Below are positions 22,681-30,896 of a stretch of DNA of 40,128 nucleotides, one piece after another (the first letter of the stretch is position 1; each line of letters begins with the position of its first letter). Source of the stretch: Clostridiaceae bacterium (lineage in GTDB: Bacteria > Bacillota > Clostridia > Oscillospirales > Acutalibacteraceae); contig JAEEYU010000011.1 of NCBI GenBank assembly GCA_016288315.1, forward strand, positions 1 through 40,128, read 5' to 3'. The notes under the pieces are model-generated. The model was not told where the DNA came from. It made no database searches and was given only the letters and a program-made list of their open reading frames with translations. The translations under genes were made by a program, and so were the position numbers.

Positions 22681-23346
22681 TTATTTTGAAAGCATAATCA
22701 TACCCTGCACAATCATAAACTCGCCGAGTATGTAGGTAAGCATAACGGTAAAGTGCTGTCTGAATATAATCTCCGGCTTCTTGTAGTAGCGGACAATGAA
22801 GAGGGTGCAGTCCGACACAAAGAAGAGGACCGCTCCGATATAGGCAACCGCCGAGCCGGCACAGGGGTTGGAAATCAGCTGCATAAGGGCAAAAACGTTC
22901 ATTGTGCTGTTGGCAAGCAGATAGACATACATCGGAATCTGCATCTTTTTGGGCGTTGTGGGTATTAAAAGATGAATAATGAAGGCAGATATTGAATAGT
23001 AGGCAATGGCAACGGGAACGGTTATGAACCAGTTGACATGCGAAAAAGCGACCTGCGGAACGTAAACGGCAATAAACAGGAAGTGCGCGAGCATAAATGC
23101 TATTCCGCCCGCAGTAAACCAGGCGTTGCCCTTCGGCATAAGCAGAACATCGCCGAGCCAGCTTGCGACAAGAGCGGCGATGAGGAGCGGAATTACATGC
23201 ACGCCGCCTGTAACATAATAAAGAATGATGAAAAGCAGAAGCATCGGCTTTGTTACGATGCGGAGTTTTTCTTTTTTGACCCAGCTGCCGTAAAGGTGGA
23301 TAACACTTGAAACAGCAAGCAGAACAAGAAACACGATTTTAAGCAT
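22681..23346 (-). CDS. YhhN-family membrane protein (lysoplasmalogenase-like)
   Basis: 221 aa from the ATG behind GGCGGTG; upstream ATGs have no RBS. About eight hydrophobic helices. The family signature residues are present: SWLGDVLLM (Asp) in the third helix and FFVSDCTLFI (Ser-Asp) near the C-terminus. Eukaryotic and some bacterial members hydrolyse the vinyl-ether bond of lysoplasmalogens, and several Clostridia make plasmalogens, so this activity is possible here. First gene of a minus-strand operon with the FAD reductase and GH5. Confidence 0.8.
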   Translation of the reverse strand: MLKIVFLVLLAVSSVIHLYGSWVKKEKLRIVTKPMLLLFIILYYVTGGVHVIPLLIAALVASWLGDVLLMPKGNAWFTAGGIAFMLAHFLFIAVYVPQVAFSHVNWFITVPVAIAYYSISAFIIHLLIPTTPKKMQIPMYVYLLANSTMNVFALMQLISNPCAGSAVAYIGAVLFFVSDCTLFIVRYYKKPEIIFRQHFTVMLTYILGEFMIVQGMIMLSK

Positions 23347-23385
23347 ATTTTCACCGCCGTAAATGTGATTATTCATAACATTTTT

Positions 23386-23414
23386 ATTATAATCTTTCCA
23401 AAGCGTAAAGTCAA
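23386..23414 (-). promoter_or_regulatory. Promoter of the YhhN-FAD-GH5 operon
   Basis: On the reverse strand TTGACT, 17-nt spacer, TATAAT, about 40 bp before the YhhN start codon. Confidence 0.7.
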
Positions 23415-23473
23415 CGAAACGCTGTCTTCTGAAAAAACACAGAATCAAAAATCTTTATATTTTTCAAAAAGGG

Positions 23474-23501
23474 TTGACAAAAAAAATATATATAATACTA
23501 T
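23474..23501 (+). promoter_or_regulatory. Possible promoter of the LRR/Big2 gene
   Basis: TTGACA is clear; the -10 is less so. TACTAT at 16-nt spacing is the best-placed hexamer, while a better TATAAT lies too close (11 nt). Confidence 0.4.
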
Positions 23502-23549
23502 TAAAGAAAAAAATATACAAAAGGATTGATTATGTTAAAGGAGGAAAAA

Positions 23550-24893
23550 ATGAAAAAGTTAAAAGCCGTAATTGCTGTTATTGTCTCAATTATTATTGCA
23601 TTTGCTTCGATAAGCTACGGTTCGGCGACAGATGACAAAGGTCCCGGAGCATATATCACAACATACGCAAAAACTTCAAAAGACGGCAGATATCTATACT
23701 CTGCTTCCCCCGAATCCGATGGAATATATTTTGTGGCTTCAACTCAAAAGAATATAACTGTTCTGAAAATTCCCGATGAAATTGACGGAAAAAAAGTAAC
23801 CGGCGTCTGGAGCCTTTATACCGCTTCTCCGGCTGTTTCAAGAGTTGAATACGGCAAAAATGTTAAAGTTATCAAAGGTTTCGGATATCAGAATGATGCG
23901 GGGTTGCACACAAGATACCGTCCGGAAATGACATATGAACACAATTCGCAGACCTGTATTCCTCTTATGAGTGCAATTTTTAATGAGGGGTTGGAGATAA
24001 TAGAACATAACGTCGCTGCAGCCGGATATAAAGAAGGCGACTCATTTAAATTGATGGTATTCCCATCAACTTTAAAAAATATGAAAACTTGGGCATTAGA
24101 TGGAATATCGGTTGATAATATTATTTTTCAAAGTGATGCAGAACTTAGTTATAATATAGCTTATTCATCTTATGCAACTTCATATTCCTTCCCGAAACGT
24201 TCAATCTATTTTACAGGCAACTGTCTTAACGCCAATCCTTTTGCTTTTAACTATCTTCCCTGGATTAACGATGGCTTTAATGAAAGAGAATGTCCATATA
24301 CTTTCCCCCCGGATAATGTCACAATTTATAAAAAAACCGATGCACTCGGTTTTGAAAAATTTGAAACAACCGATTATGAAGAATACACAACACAGGATTT
24401 TCAAATTGAACCACCTAAATTTGATGTGAGAACATATGATAACGAGTGGTGGAACTACATCAAAGAAGTTAAGGCAATAACACTTTCTGCTGCCGGGATT
24501 ACAGAAGACAGCAGTTTAAAAGCCGGCCTTTCCGCAGAAGAAAAAGATTATGTTTCAAATACATATACCGTAACCACCGACGGCAGTGATAATATTACCT
24601 TTAACGCTACAACATCACCTTCCGACGCATACGACTCAAGAGTTTATTATGTTTCGTTGAATGAAAATGTTGCAAAAGTTGACAAAGAAACAGGGAAAGT
24701 TAATATAGTCGGCGACGGCACTGCCACAATCCGCTGCGTATCCGCATCCGGCGTGTTCTCAGATTGTGTTGTAAAAGTCAATTTGCCGTTAATAACAAAG
24801 ATAATCAATGCAATTCAGAATTTTTTCTTCTCAATTTCAAATTCACTAAAAGCCTTTATCAACTCAGTTTCATATACTCTTTTCAAACACTAA
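23550..24893 (+). CDS. Secreted LRR_5/Big2-domain surface protein
   Basis: 447 aa from the ATG with AAAGGAGG 5 nt upstream. Signal peptide 1-33. The middle part carries the wording of BspA-type leucine-rich repeats (VLKIPDEIDGKKVTGVWSLY, VEYGKNVKVIKGFGYQ, FNEGLEIIEHNVAAAG, FPSTLKNMKTWALDG) in degenerate, widely spaced copies. Residues about 330-420 form a Big2-like Ig domain (NENVAKVDKETGKVNIVGDG followed by TATIRCVSASG). The C-terminus is an amphipathic helix pair (IINAIQNFFFSISNSLKAFI). Codons are visibly more A/T-rich than in neighbouring genes, suggesting recent acquisition or relaxed selection. Probable adhesin or surface protein; partner unknown. Confidence 0.8.
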   Translation: MKKLKAVIAVIVSIIIAFASISYGSATDDKGPGAYITTYAKTSKDGRYLYSASPESDGIYFVASTQKNITVLKIPDEIDGKKVTGVWSLYTASPAVSRVEYGKNVKVIKGFGYQNDAGLHTRYRPEMTYEHNSQTCIPLMSAIFNEGLEIIEHNVAAAGYKEGDSFKLMVFPSTLKNMKTWALDGISVDNIIFQSDAELSYNIAYSSYATSYSFPKRSIYFTGNCLNANPFAFNYLPWINDGFNERECPYTFPPDNVTIYKKTDALGFEKFETTDYEEYTTQDFQIEPPKFDVRTYDNEWWNYIKEVKAITLSAAGITEDSSLKAGLSAEEKDYVSNTYTVTTDGSDNITFNATTSPSDAYDSRVYYVSLNENVAKVDKETGKVNIVGDGTATIRCVSASGVFSDCVVKVNLPLITKIINAIQNFFFSISNSLKAFINSVSYTLFKH

Positions 24894-24910
24894 AAAAACA
24901 ATCAGTTACA

Positions 24911-24939
24911 GCGAGCCGTAATAAACGCGGCTCGCTTTT
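24911..24939 (+). terminator. Terminator after the LRR/Big2 gene
   Basis: GCGAGCCG pairs with CGGCTCGC (8 bp, 9-nt loop), followed by TTTT-GG-CTTTTT. Confidence 0.8.
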
Positions 24940-24997
24940 GGCTTTTTATAGTCTGTTTGAAATTTTCAAAAAAACACATTAAAAATACAATATAATG

Positions 24998-25025
24998 TTG
25001 CAATTATAATTATATGTGATAGAAT
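24998..25025 (+). promoter_or_regulatory. Possible promoter of the fused isomerase-oxidoreductase operon
   Basis: TTGCAA, 16-nt spacer, TAGAAT; leader about 25 nt. Several other AT-rich hexamers nearby could serve instead. Confidence 0.35.
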
Positions 25026-25058
25026 TATACTGTATTTTGTATTTCGGAGGTAAAACAG

Positions 25059-27080
25059 ATGGCAAAGTTTATTCTGTCGGCTTTTGCCGATGAGGCGTCG
25101 CCGAAGGTTGCGGAGCAGCTCAAGGCGCTCAAAGACAATAAAATCGAACTTATTGAGCCGCGCAACATCGACGGCAAAAACATTTCAGAGCTTAGCGTTG
25201 ACGAGGCAAAACAGCTCAAGGCGCAGCTTGACGAGGCGGGAATCAAGGTTTCGTCAATCGGCTCATACTACGGCAAAATATTTATAAACGAAGATTTTGA
25301 GCCGCATTTTGAGGCGTTCAAAAACACGGTTGAGGTTGCGAAGATTCTTGAGACAAAATATATCAGAATGTTCAGCTTCTATATTCCCGAAGGTGAAAAC
25401 GCCGATAATTACAAAGATGAGGTTCTCCGCAGAGTTAAAGCTATGGCGGAATACTCATACGAACAGGGCATTCTGTGCTGCCATGAAAACGAAAAGGGCA
25501 TTTACGGCGATGTTCCCGAGCGCTGCCTTGTGCTCGCCGAAGCGCTGGGCGAAAAGCTCGGCTGCATATTCGACCCCGCAAACTACCTGCAGTGCGGAGT
25601 AAACACGCTTGAGGGCTTTAAGCTCCTTGAAAAGTATATTACCTATATGCACATCAAAGACGTGCGCACATTTGACGGCGCTGTTGTTCCCGTCGGCTGC
25701 GGAGACGGAAAGGTCGAAGACATTCTGCGTGCGCTCGATTCATACGAGGGCAGAAAATTCATCCTGACTGTTGAACCGCACCTCAAGGTTTTTGAAGGTC
25801 TTGACAAGCTTGAAACCGACGACGAGACTGCGAACAACATGGGCAAATTTGTTTACCCCGACAACTTCACATCATTCAAAGCCGCCTGCGACGCCATTCA
25901 CGGCATAATTGAAAAAGTTCAGCCCGTGCGCTACGGCATTATCGGCATAGGCAACATGGGCACCTCGCACATAAACATGAACGTTGACGGTAAGCATAAG
26001 GAAATGCGTATTACCGCAGTTGCGGACATCAACCCCGAACGTCTTAAAGTTGCGAAGGAGTTGCTGCCTTATGTAAACACATACAACACAGCAGAGGAGC
26101 TTATTGACAGCGGCGACTGCGATGCGGTTATTATCGCCACCCCCCACTACTTCCACCCGCCCATTGCAAAATACGCTTTTTCAAAGGGCGTAAACGTTCT
26201 TACCGAAAAGCCCGCAGGCGTTTACACAAAGCAGGTTCGCGAAATGAACGAGGCGGCGGCAAAGTCCGGACTTGTTTTCGGAATAATGTATAACCAGAGA
26301 ACAAACTGCGTTTACCGCAAGATGCGTGAAATGGTAAAGAGCGGCGAATACGGTGAAATCAGACGCGTGAACTGGATTATAACCGACTGGTATCGCACCC
26401 AGGCGTATTACAACTCCGGCGGATGGCGCGCCACCTGGGAAGGTGAAGGCGGCGGCGTTCTGCTTAACCAGTGCCCGCACAACCTTGACCTCTGGCAGTG
26501 GATCTGCGGTGTTCCCGTAAAGGTTCAGGCAACCTGCCACGAAGGCAAATGGCACGATATTGAAGTTGAAGACGATGTTACAATATATGCCGAATACGCA
26601 AACGGCGCAACCGGTGTTTTTGTAACCACAACGGGCGATTATCCGGGCACAAACCGTTTTGAAATCACACTTGACGGCGGCAAACTCGTTTGTGAGAATA
26701 ACGAACTGAAGTTCTTTAAGCTTAACGAAAGAATCTCGGAGCACTGCAGGAATTCCGAAGCCGGCTTCGGCAGAATCGAAGGCGAATGGATTACCATTGA
26801 AACTGACGGCAGAAACATTCAGCACCCCGAAGTTGTAAACAAATTCACGGGTAAACTGCTTCACGGCACAGAGCTTGTTGCAAACGGTGAGGAAGGCATA
26901 AACGGTCTTTCAATCTCGAATGCGGCGCACCTTTCATCCTGGCTCGGCAAACCCGTTGAGATTCCCGTTGACGAGGACCTCTACTATGAAAAGCTTCAGG
27001 AAAAAATAAAAAATTCTACATTTAAAAAGACTGTTAAAGAAACCGTTCAGGATGATATGTCATCCACCTTCGGCAGTTGA
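25059..27080 (+). CDS. Fusion of sugar isomerase (TIM barrel) and Gfo/Idh/MocA oxidoreductase
   Basis: 673 aa in one uninterrupted frame with GGAGG before the ATG. Residues 1-288 are an AP-endonuclease-2-like sugar isomerase: LSAFADEASP, GILCCHENEKGIYG, CIFDPANYLQCG, YMHIKDVRTFDG, FILTVEPHL. After a short join (IIEKVQPVRYG) residues 290-640 are a Gfo/Idh/MocA dehydrogenase: YGIIGIGNMGTSHI for the nucleotide, VIIATPHYFHPPIAKYAF and the catalytic EKPAG, then LLNQCPHNLDLWQWICG. The two families normally occur as separate neighbours in inositol, uronate or 3-keto-glycoside pathways, so the fusion probably channels an oxidised sugar between active sites. It is the first of three co-directional genes. 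An assembly join is unlikely because the junction reads as ordinary coding sequence. Confidence 0.88.
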   Translation: MAKFILSAFADEASPKVAEQLKALKDNKIELIEPRNIDGKNISELSVDEAKQLKAQLDEAGIKVSSIGSYYGKIFINEDFEPHFEAFKNTVEVAKILETKYIRMFSFYIPEGENADNYKDEVLRRVKAMAEYSYEQGILCCHENEKGIYGDVPERCLVLAEALGEKLGCIFDPANYLQCGVNTLEGFKLLEKYITYMHIKDVRTFDGAVVPVGCGDGKVEDILRALDSYEGRKFILTVEPHLKVFEGLDKLETDDETANNMGKFVYPDNFTSFKAACDAIHGIIEKVQPVRYGIIGIGNMGTSHINMNVDGKHKEMRITAVADINPERLKVAKELLPYVNTYNTAEELIDSGDCDAVIIATPHYFHPPIAKYAFSKGVNVLTEKPAGVYTKQVREMNEAAAKSGLVFGIMYNQRTNCVYRKMREMVKSGEYGEIRRVNWIITDWYRTQAYYNSGGWRATWEGEGGGVLLNQCPHNLDLWQWICGVPVKVQATCHEGKWHDIEVEDDVTIYAEYANGATGVFVTTTGDYPGTNRFEITLDGGKLVCENNELKFFKLNERISEHCRNSEAGFGRIEGEWITIETDGRNIQHPEVVNKFTGKLLHGTELVANGEEGINGLSISNAAHLSSWLGKPVEIPVDEDLYYEKLQEKIKNSTFKKTVKETVQDDMSSTFGS

Positions 27081-27091
27081 GAAAGGCGATT

Positions 27092-28108
27092 ATGAGAGTT
27101 GCTATAGTCGGATGCGGCAATGTTTCGGCATTGCATTTTGATGCGGCAGACAACAGCCCGCTCGCCGAACTTGTTGCCGCTGTGGATATAAAACCCGAAC
27201 GGGCGCGGAAATACGCCGAAAAATACGGCATAAACGCCTACACCGATTATTATGAAATGCTTGACAAGGAGCAGCCCGACACGGTTCATATCTGCACTCC
27301 GCATTATCTTCACACGACTTATGCGGTCGAAGCGCTGACAAGAGGGATAAACGTTCTCTCCGAAAAGCCCTGCTCGGTAAGCGATGAAGAGGTCAGGGCG
27401 CTGCAAAAGGCGCAAAAAGCCTCATCCGCGCAGTATGCGGTGTGCTTTCAGAACAGATACAACTCCTGCATAAAGAGATTAATCGAGGTCAGGGACAGCG
27501 GCGAGCTCGGCAGAATCAAAGCAATACGCGCTTTCGTAACCTGGTTCAGAGGCGCCGACTACTACAGCGACGACTGGCACGGCACGCGTGAAAAAGAGTG
27601 CGGCTGTCTGCTGATTAATCAGGCGATTCACACGATTGACCTCATAGGGTATATCGGCGGAGACTGCAGGGCGCTGACCGCCCACGTCAGCAACGATTCC
27701 CTTCAGGGAATTATAGAGTGCGAAGACACGGCTTCAATGCGCATGGAGCTTGAAAACGGCGTAACGGCAATTTTTTACGGCACCCTCGCTCACGGAAGCA
27801 ACGCACCTGTTATTATTGAGGTTGCCTTTGAAAAAGGAACCCTTCGCACCGAGGGAGAAAAGCTATTCAGCATAGAGGAAGACGGCAGTATTAATGAAAT
27901 CTCGCTTAAATCTAAAGAGGCGGGCGGCAGAGATTACTGGGGCTCGGGGCATCCGTCGCTCATAGGCGATTTTTATGATGCGGTTGCAACGGGCAGAGAA
28001 TTCTCAACGGACGCTTTCAGCGGCGGCAAGGCGGCAAAGATTGTTTTTGCGGCATACCGTTCATCAGAGCTCGGCGCCCGCGTGGAAATTGACAACACGG
28101 AGGAATGA
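27092..28108 (+). CDS. Gfo/Idh/MocA-family oxidoreductase
   Basis: 338 aa from the ATG (GAAAGG upstream; a TTG five codons earlier is unlikely). NAD(P) site RVAIVGCGNVSALHF, HICTPHYLHTTYAVEAL, catalytic-region EKPC (Cys in place of the usual Ala/Gly), and substrate-side INQAIHTIDLIGYIGGD with the conserved His. It starts 11 bp after the fused protein and its last codons overlap the SDR ribosome-binding site. Probably oxidises or reduces a ring hydroxyl of a sugar, inositol or glycoside, paired with the fused enzyme. Exact substrate unknown. Confidence 0.88.
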   Translation: MRVAIVGCGNVSALHFDAADNSPLAELVAAVDIKPERARKYAEKYGINAYTDYYEMLDKEQPDTVHICTPHYLHTTYAVEALTRGINVLSEKPCSVSDEEVRALQKAQKASSAQYAVCFQNRYNSCIKRLIEVRDSGELGRIKAIRAFVTWFRGADYYSDDWHGTREKECGCLLINQAIHTIDLIGYIGGDCRALTAHVSNDSLQGIIECEDTASMRMELENGVTAIFYGTLAHGSNAPVIIEVAFEKGTLRTEGEKLFSIEEDGSINEISLKSKEAGGRDYWGSGHPSLIGDFYDAVATGREFSTDAFSGGKAAKIVFAAYRSSELGARVEIDNTEE

Positions 28109-28110
28109 TT

Positions 28111-28959
28111 ATGAGTCACGAAAATTTAAAGGGCAGAACAGCGGTTATTACAGGCGGCGGCGGAGTTCTCTGCGGCGGCTTTGCGAAGGATCTGGCGGCT
28201 CTCGGCGTAAAGGTTGCGATTCTCGACCTCAAGGAGGAGGCGGCACAGGCGGTCGCCGATGAAATCAAGGCAAACGGCGGAGAGGCGCTTGCGGTAGGCT
28301 GCAACGTTCTTGAGCCCGAAAGTCTTGAAGCCGCAAGACAGAAAATCAATTCCGTTTACGGCAAGTGCGATATTCTGATAAACGGCGCGGGCGGAAATAA
28401 TCCCAAGGGCACAACCTCAAAGGAATATTATGAGGACGGCGACCTTGAAAACAAGGCGCAGGATGTCAAAACATTTTTTGACCTTGACGCATCGGGCGTG
28501 CAGTTTGTTTTTAACCTCAACATTTTAGGCACACTGCTCACAACACAGTGCTTTGCAAAAGATATGGTAGGACGTGAAAACGTAAGCATTCTCAACATCT
28601 CATCAATGAACGCCTTTACACCGCTGACCAAAATCCCCGCATACTCGGCGGCGAAGGCGGGCGTTTCAAACTTCACACAGTGGCTTGCGGTTCATTTTGC
28701 AAAATCGGGCATCAGGGTAAACGCCATTGCGCCCGGCTTTTTTGCGACCAACCAGAACAAAACACTGCTTTTCAATGAGGACGGCTCGCTCACTCCCCGC
28801 TCCGACAAAATCATTTCGCAGACTCCGATGGGAAGATTCGGTGTTCCCTCAGACCTCACGGGCGCTCTGATTTTCTTCTGCGATGAGAAGTATTCCGCAT
28901 TTGTGACCGGCGTTATTCTGCCGATTGACGGCGGTTTCTCGGCTTATTCGGGCGTCTGA
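28111..28959 (+). CDS. SDR-family D-mannonate oxidoreductase (fructuronate reductase type)
   Basis: 282 aa. NAD site TAVITGGGGVLCGGFAKDLA, then ILINGAGGNNPKGTTS, LNISSMNAFTPLTKIPAYSA with catalytic Ser and YSAAK, and FFATNQNKTLLFNEDGSLTP plus the terminal LPIDGGFSAYSGV. These stretches match the SDR type of mannonate oxidoreductase used in hexuronate breakdown (D-fructuronate/D-mannonate). The start at 28111 is chosen because GGAGG lies 7 nt upstream; an ATG two codons earlier is only 1 nt from the RBS. No uxuA or uxaC is in the window, so the pathway is completed elsewhere or the enzyme serves a related keto acid. Confidence 0.85.
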   Translation: MSHENLKGRTAVITGGGGVLCGGFAKDLAALGVKVAILDLKEEAAQAVADEIKANGGEALAVGCNVLEPESLEAARQKINSVYGKCDILINGAGGNNPKGTTSKEYYEDGDLENKAQDVKTFFDLDASGVQFVFNLNILGTLLTTQCFAKDMVGRENVSILNISSMNAFTPLTKIPAYSAAKAGVSNFTQWLAVHFAKSGIRVNAIAPGFFATNQNKTLLFNEDGSLTPRSDKIISQTPMGRFGVPSDLTGALIFFCDEKYSAFVTGVILPIDGGFSAYSGV

Positions 28960-28970
28960 TAAAAGTATTT

Positions 28971-29006
28971 ACGGCTCCGGCATCGGTCAGTCGGAGCCGT
29001 TTTTTA
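28971..29006 (+). terminator. Terminator after the SDR gene
   Basis: ACGGCTCCG pairs with CGGAGCCGT (9 bp), followed by six T. The next 170 bp to the hydrolase gene are AT-rich with no clear signal. Confidence 0.9.
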
Positions 29007-29176
29007 TACGTTTTGATTGCCGTTTATCTGTTTTTCACAAAATTATATGTTAATATTTGATTAAAATAGTTTATTTTCTTTTTTAGAAAAATAAGTTGTT
29101 GCATTTATTGTATACTTTTTTGCAATACGGCAATTTAGTAAACATATTTCAAACTGAAAAAGAGGCGAAACTGAAA

Positions 29177-30751
29177 ATGAAAAAGCATTCACTCAGAATC
29201 ATAAGCGTTCTGCTGTGCCTTGCCCTTCTGTTCGGTGCGGCGGCTCCTGCGGTATTCTCGCTTGACACTGCGCATCTGACAGACGTGCCGATGATTTACA
29301 TCCGCGGTCAGGGTCTTGACCTCGGCATAAAGCAGGAAAACGGCACCTGGGATAAAGTATATCCCCTGACCGTTCCCAACGGTTTTGTCAGGAGTCTGCT
29401 CACAGCAGACAAAATCACGAACTTCATAAAATGCTACTACACCAACAATTATGACTGGTTCTGCGATGCGCTTTATGAAGACCTGAAGACGATTTTTGAA
29501 GATTTCAAGCTTGACAACACAGGCAAAGCGGCAAACGGCAGCACAGTTATTTCAGACTGGCACAAAACTCTTACCAGAACGACCGTAGACGGCAAATACC
29601 CCGTTGACAAATTTGCATTTACATATGACTTCCGCCTTGACCCCTATGAGGTGGCAGACGAACTCAATGAATATATTGAGGCGGTGTGCAAACTTACGGG
29701 TCATGAGAAGGTTGCCGTTCTCGGCAGATGCCTGGGGGCAAACGAGATTCTTGCATACATCGACAAATACGGCAACGACCGTTTTTCGGATATCATTCTT
29801 TATGCGAGCGCTCTTGAGGGCTGTGTTGAGGTTTCACACCTCTTTAACGGCGACGTTTATGTTGACAACAACGGCACTGTCCGCTTTGTTGACGACTACG
29901 ACATAAACAAATACATAAACGACGAGCAGATAACCGAGTTTATCAGAGCATTTCTTCACACCTACAATGCGGTAGGCGGCGTAAAACTTGCTCTCAACGA
30001 GGTCAACAGAGTTTACAAGCTCGTCTGCGACAACGTCGTTCCCCGCATTCTCAGAGACTCCTACGGCACAATGCCCGGCTACTGGGCGATGGTCGAGGAT
30101 GAGTGCTACGACTCCGCTAAGAAGCTTGTTTTCGGCGGTGTTGAGAGCGAATGGTCCGAGCTCATTGCAAAGCTTGACAATTACCATAACAATGTGGCGC
30201 TTAAATCCGAAGAGATTCTTCAGCAGTGCGCCGATGACGGAATAAACATTTACAACATTGAAAAATACGGTTTTGCCGTATTCCCGGTTGTAAAGGACAC
30301 CGAAATGGTGTGCGACAGCACTGTTAACCTCACTCTTGCGAGTGAAGGTGCAACAACGGCAAAATCCTTCAAGAAGCCCTTTGACAAGGACTATATGGCA
30401 AAAGCCGAAAAGAACGGCACTGCAAAATACATTTCACCCGACCGTCTTGTTGACGCTTCGACCTGTATGTTCCCCGACAACACCTGGTTTGTAAAGAACC
30501 TGAGGCACAAGACATTCCCCGACAGCATGAACGCCCTTGTGTGCGAGATGATAAACGCCGAAGGAACATACACCGTTTTTGACAGCGCAGAGTGGCCGCA
30601 GTATATGGTTTATGATGAAGAGACAGCGACGGCTTCACCGATGACCGAAGAAAACTGCAACACCACCGACAGATGGAAGACAAACTTCTTTAAAAATCTG
30701 ATTATTGTTTTCAAAAATATCGGCTATGTTCTCAAAAAGCTTTTCGGCTGA
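29177..30751 (+). CDS. Secreted alpha/beta-hydrolase-like protein with Cys nucleophile elbow
   Basis: 524 aa from the ATG before KKHSLRIIS, with AGAGG upstream. Signal peptide 1-28 (cleavage near VFS). Early strand VPMIYIRGQGLDLG, then HEKVAVLGRCLGANEILAYI: this is the strand-elbow-helix unit of alpha/beta hydrolases, but the elbow reads G-R-C185-L-G with Cys in place of the usual Ser. A following strand FSDIILYASALEG supports the fold, which resembles the PGAP1/LCAT-type lipases. The last 25 residues form an amphipathic helix (FFKNLIIVFKNIGYVLKKLF). Monocistronic, with terminators on both sides. Function unknown; dienelactone-hydrolase-like enzymes use Cys at this place, so activity is possible. 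Confidence 0.7.
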   Translation: MKKHSLRIISVLLCLALLFGAAAPAVFSLDTAHLTDVPMIYIRGQGLDLGIKQENGTWDKVYPLTVPNGFVRSLLTADKITNFIKCYYTNNYDWFCDALYEDLKTIFEDFKLDNTGKAANGSTVISDWHKTLTRTTVDGKYPVDKFAFTYDFRLDPYEVADELNEYIEAVCKLTGHEKVAVLGRCLGANEILAYIDKYGNDRFSDIILYASALEGCVEVSHLFNGDVYVDNNGTVRFVDDYDINKYINDEQITEFIRAFLHTYNAVGGVKLALNEVNRVYKLVCDNVVPRILRDSYGTMPGYWAMVEDECYDSAKKLVFGGVESEWSELIAKLDNYHNNVALKSEEILQQCADDGINIYNIEKYGFAVFPVVKDTEMVCDSTVNLTLASEGATTAKSFKKPFDKDYMAKAEKNGTAKYISPDRLVDASTCMFPDNTWFVKNLRHKTFPDSMNALVCEMINAEGTYTVFDSAEWPQYMVYDEETATASPMTEENCNTTDRWKTNFFKNLIIVFKNIGYVLKKLFG

Positions 30752-30770
30752 TAAATAAAATCTGCTTTCA

Positions 30771-30805
30771 CCCCCTGCGGTTTTTGAACTGCAGGGGTAT
30801 TTTCT
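30771..30805 (+). terminator. Terminator after the secreted hydrolase gene
   Basis: CCCCTGCGGTT pairs with AACTGCAGGGG (one G-U pair, 4-nt loop), followed by TATTTTCTTGT. Confidence 0.7.
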
Positions 30806-30896
30806 TGTATTTAAAAAATACAAACAATTTTTATAAAAATAATGATTTTACAAAACGGCTGTGTTATAATAATAAAAGTTATGTATGAAAGGCAGT

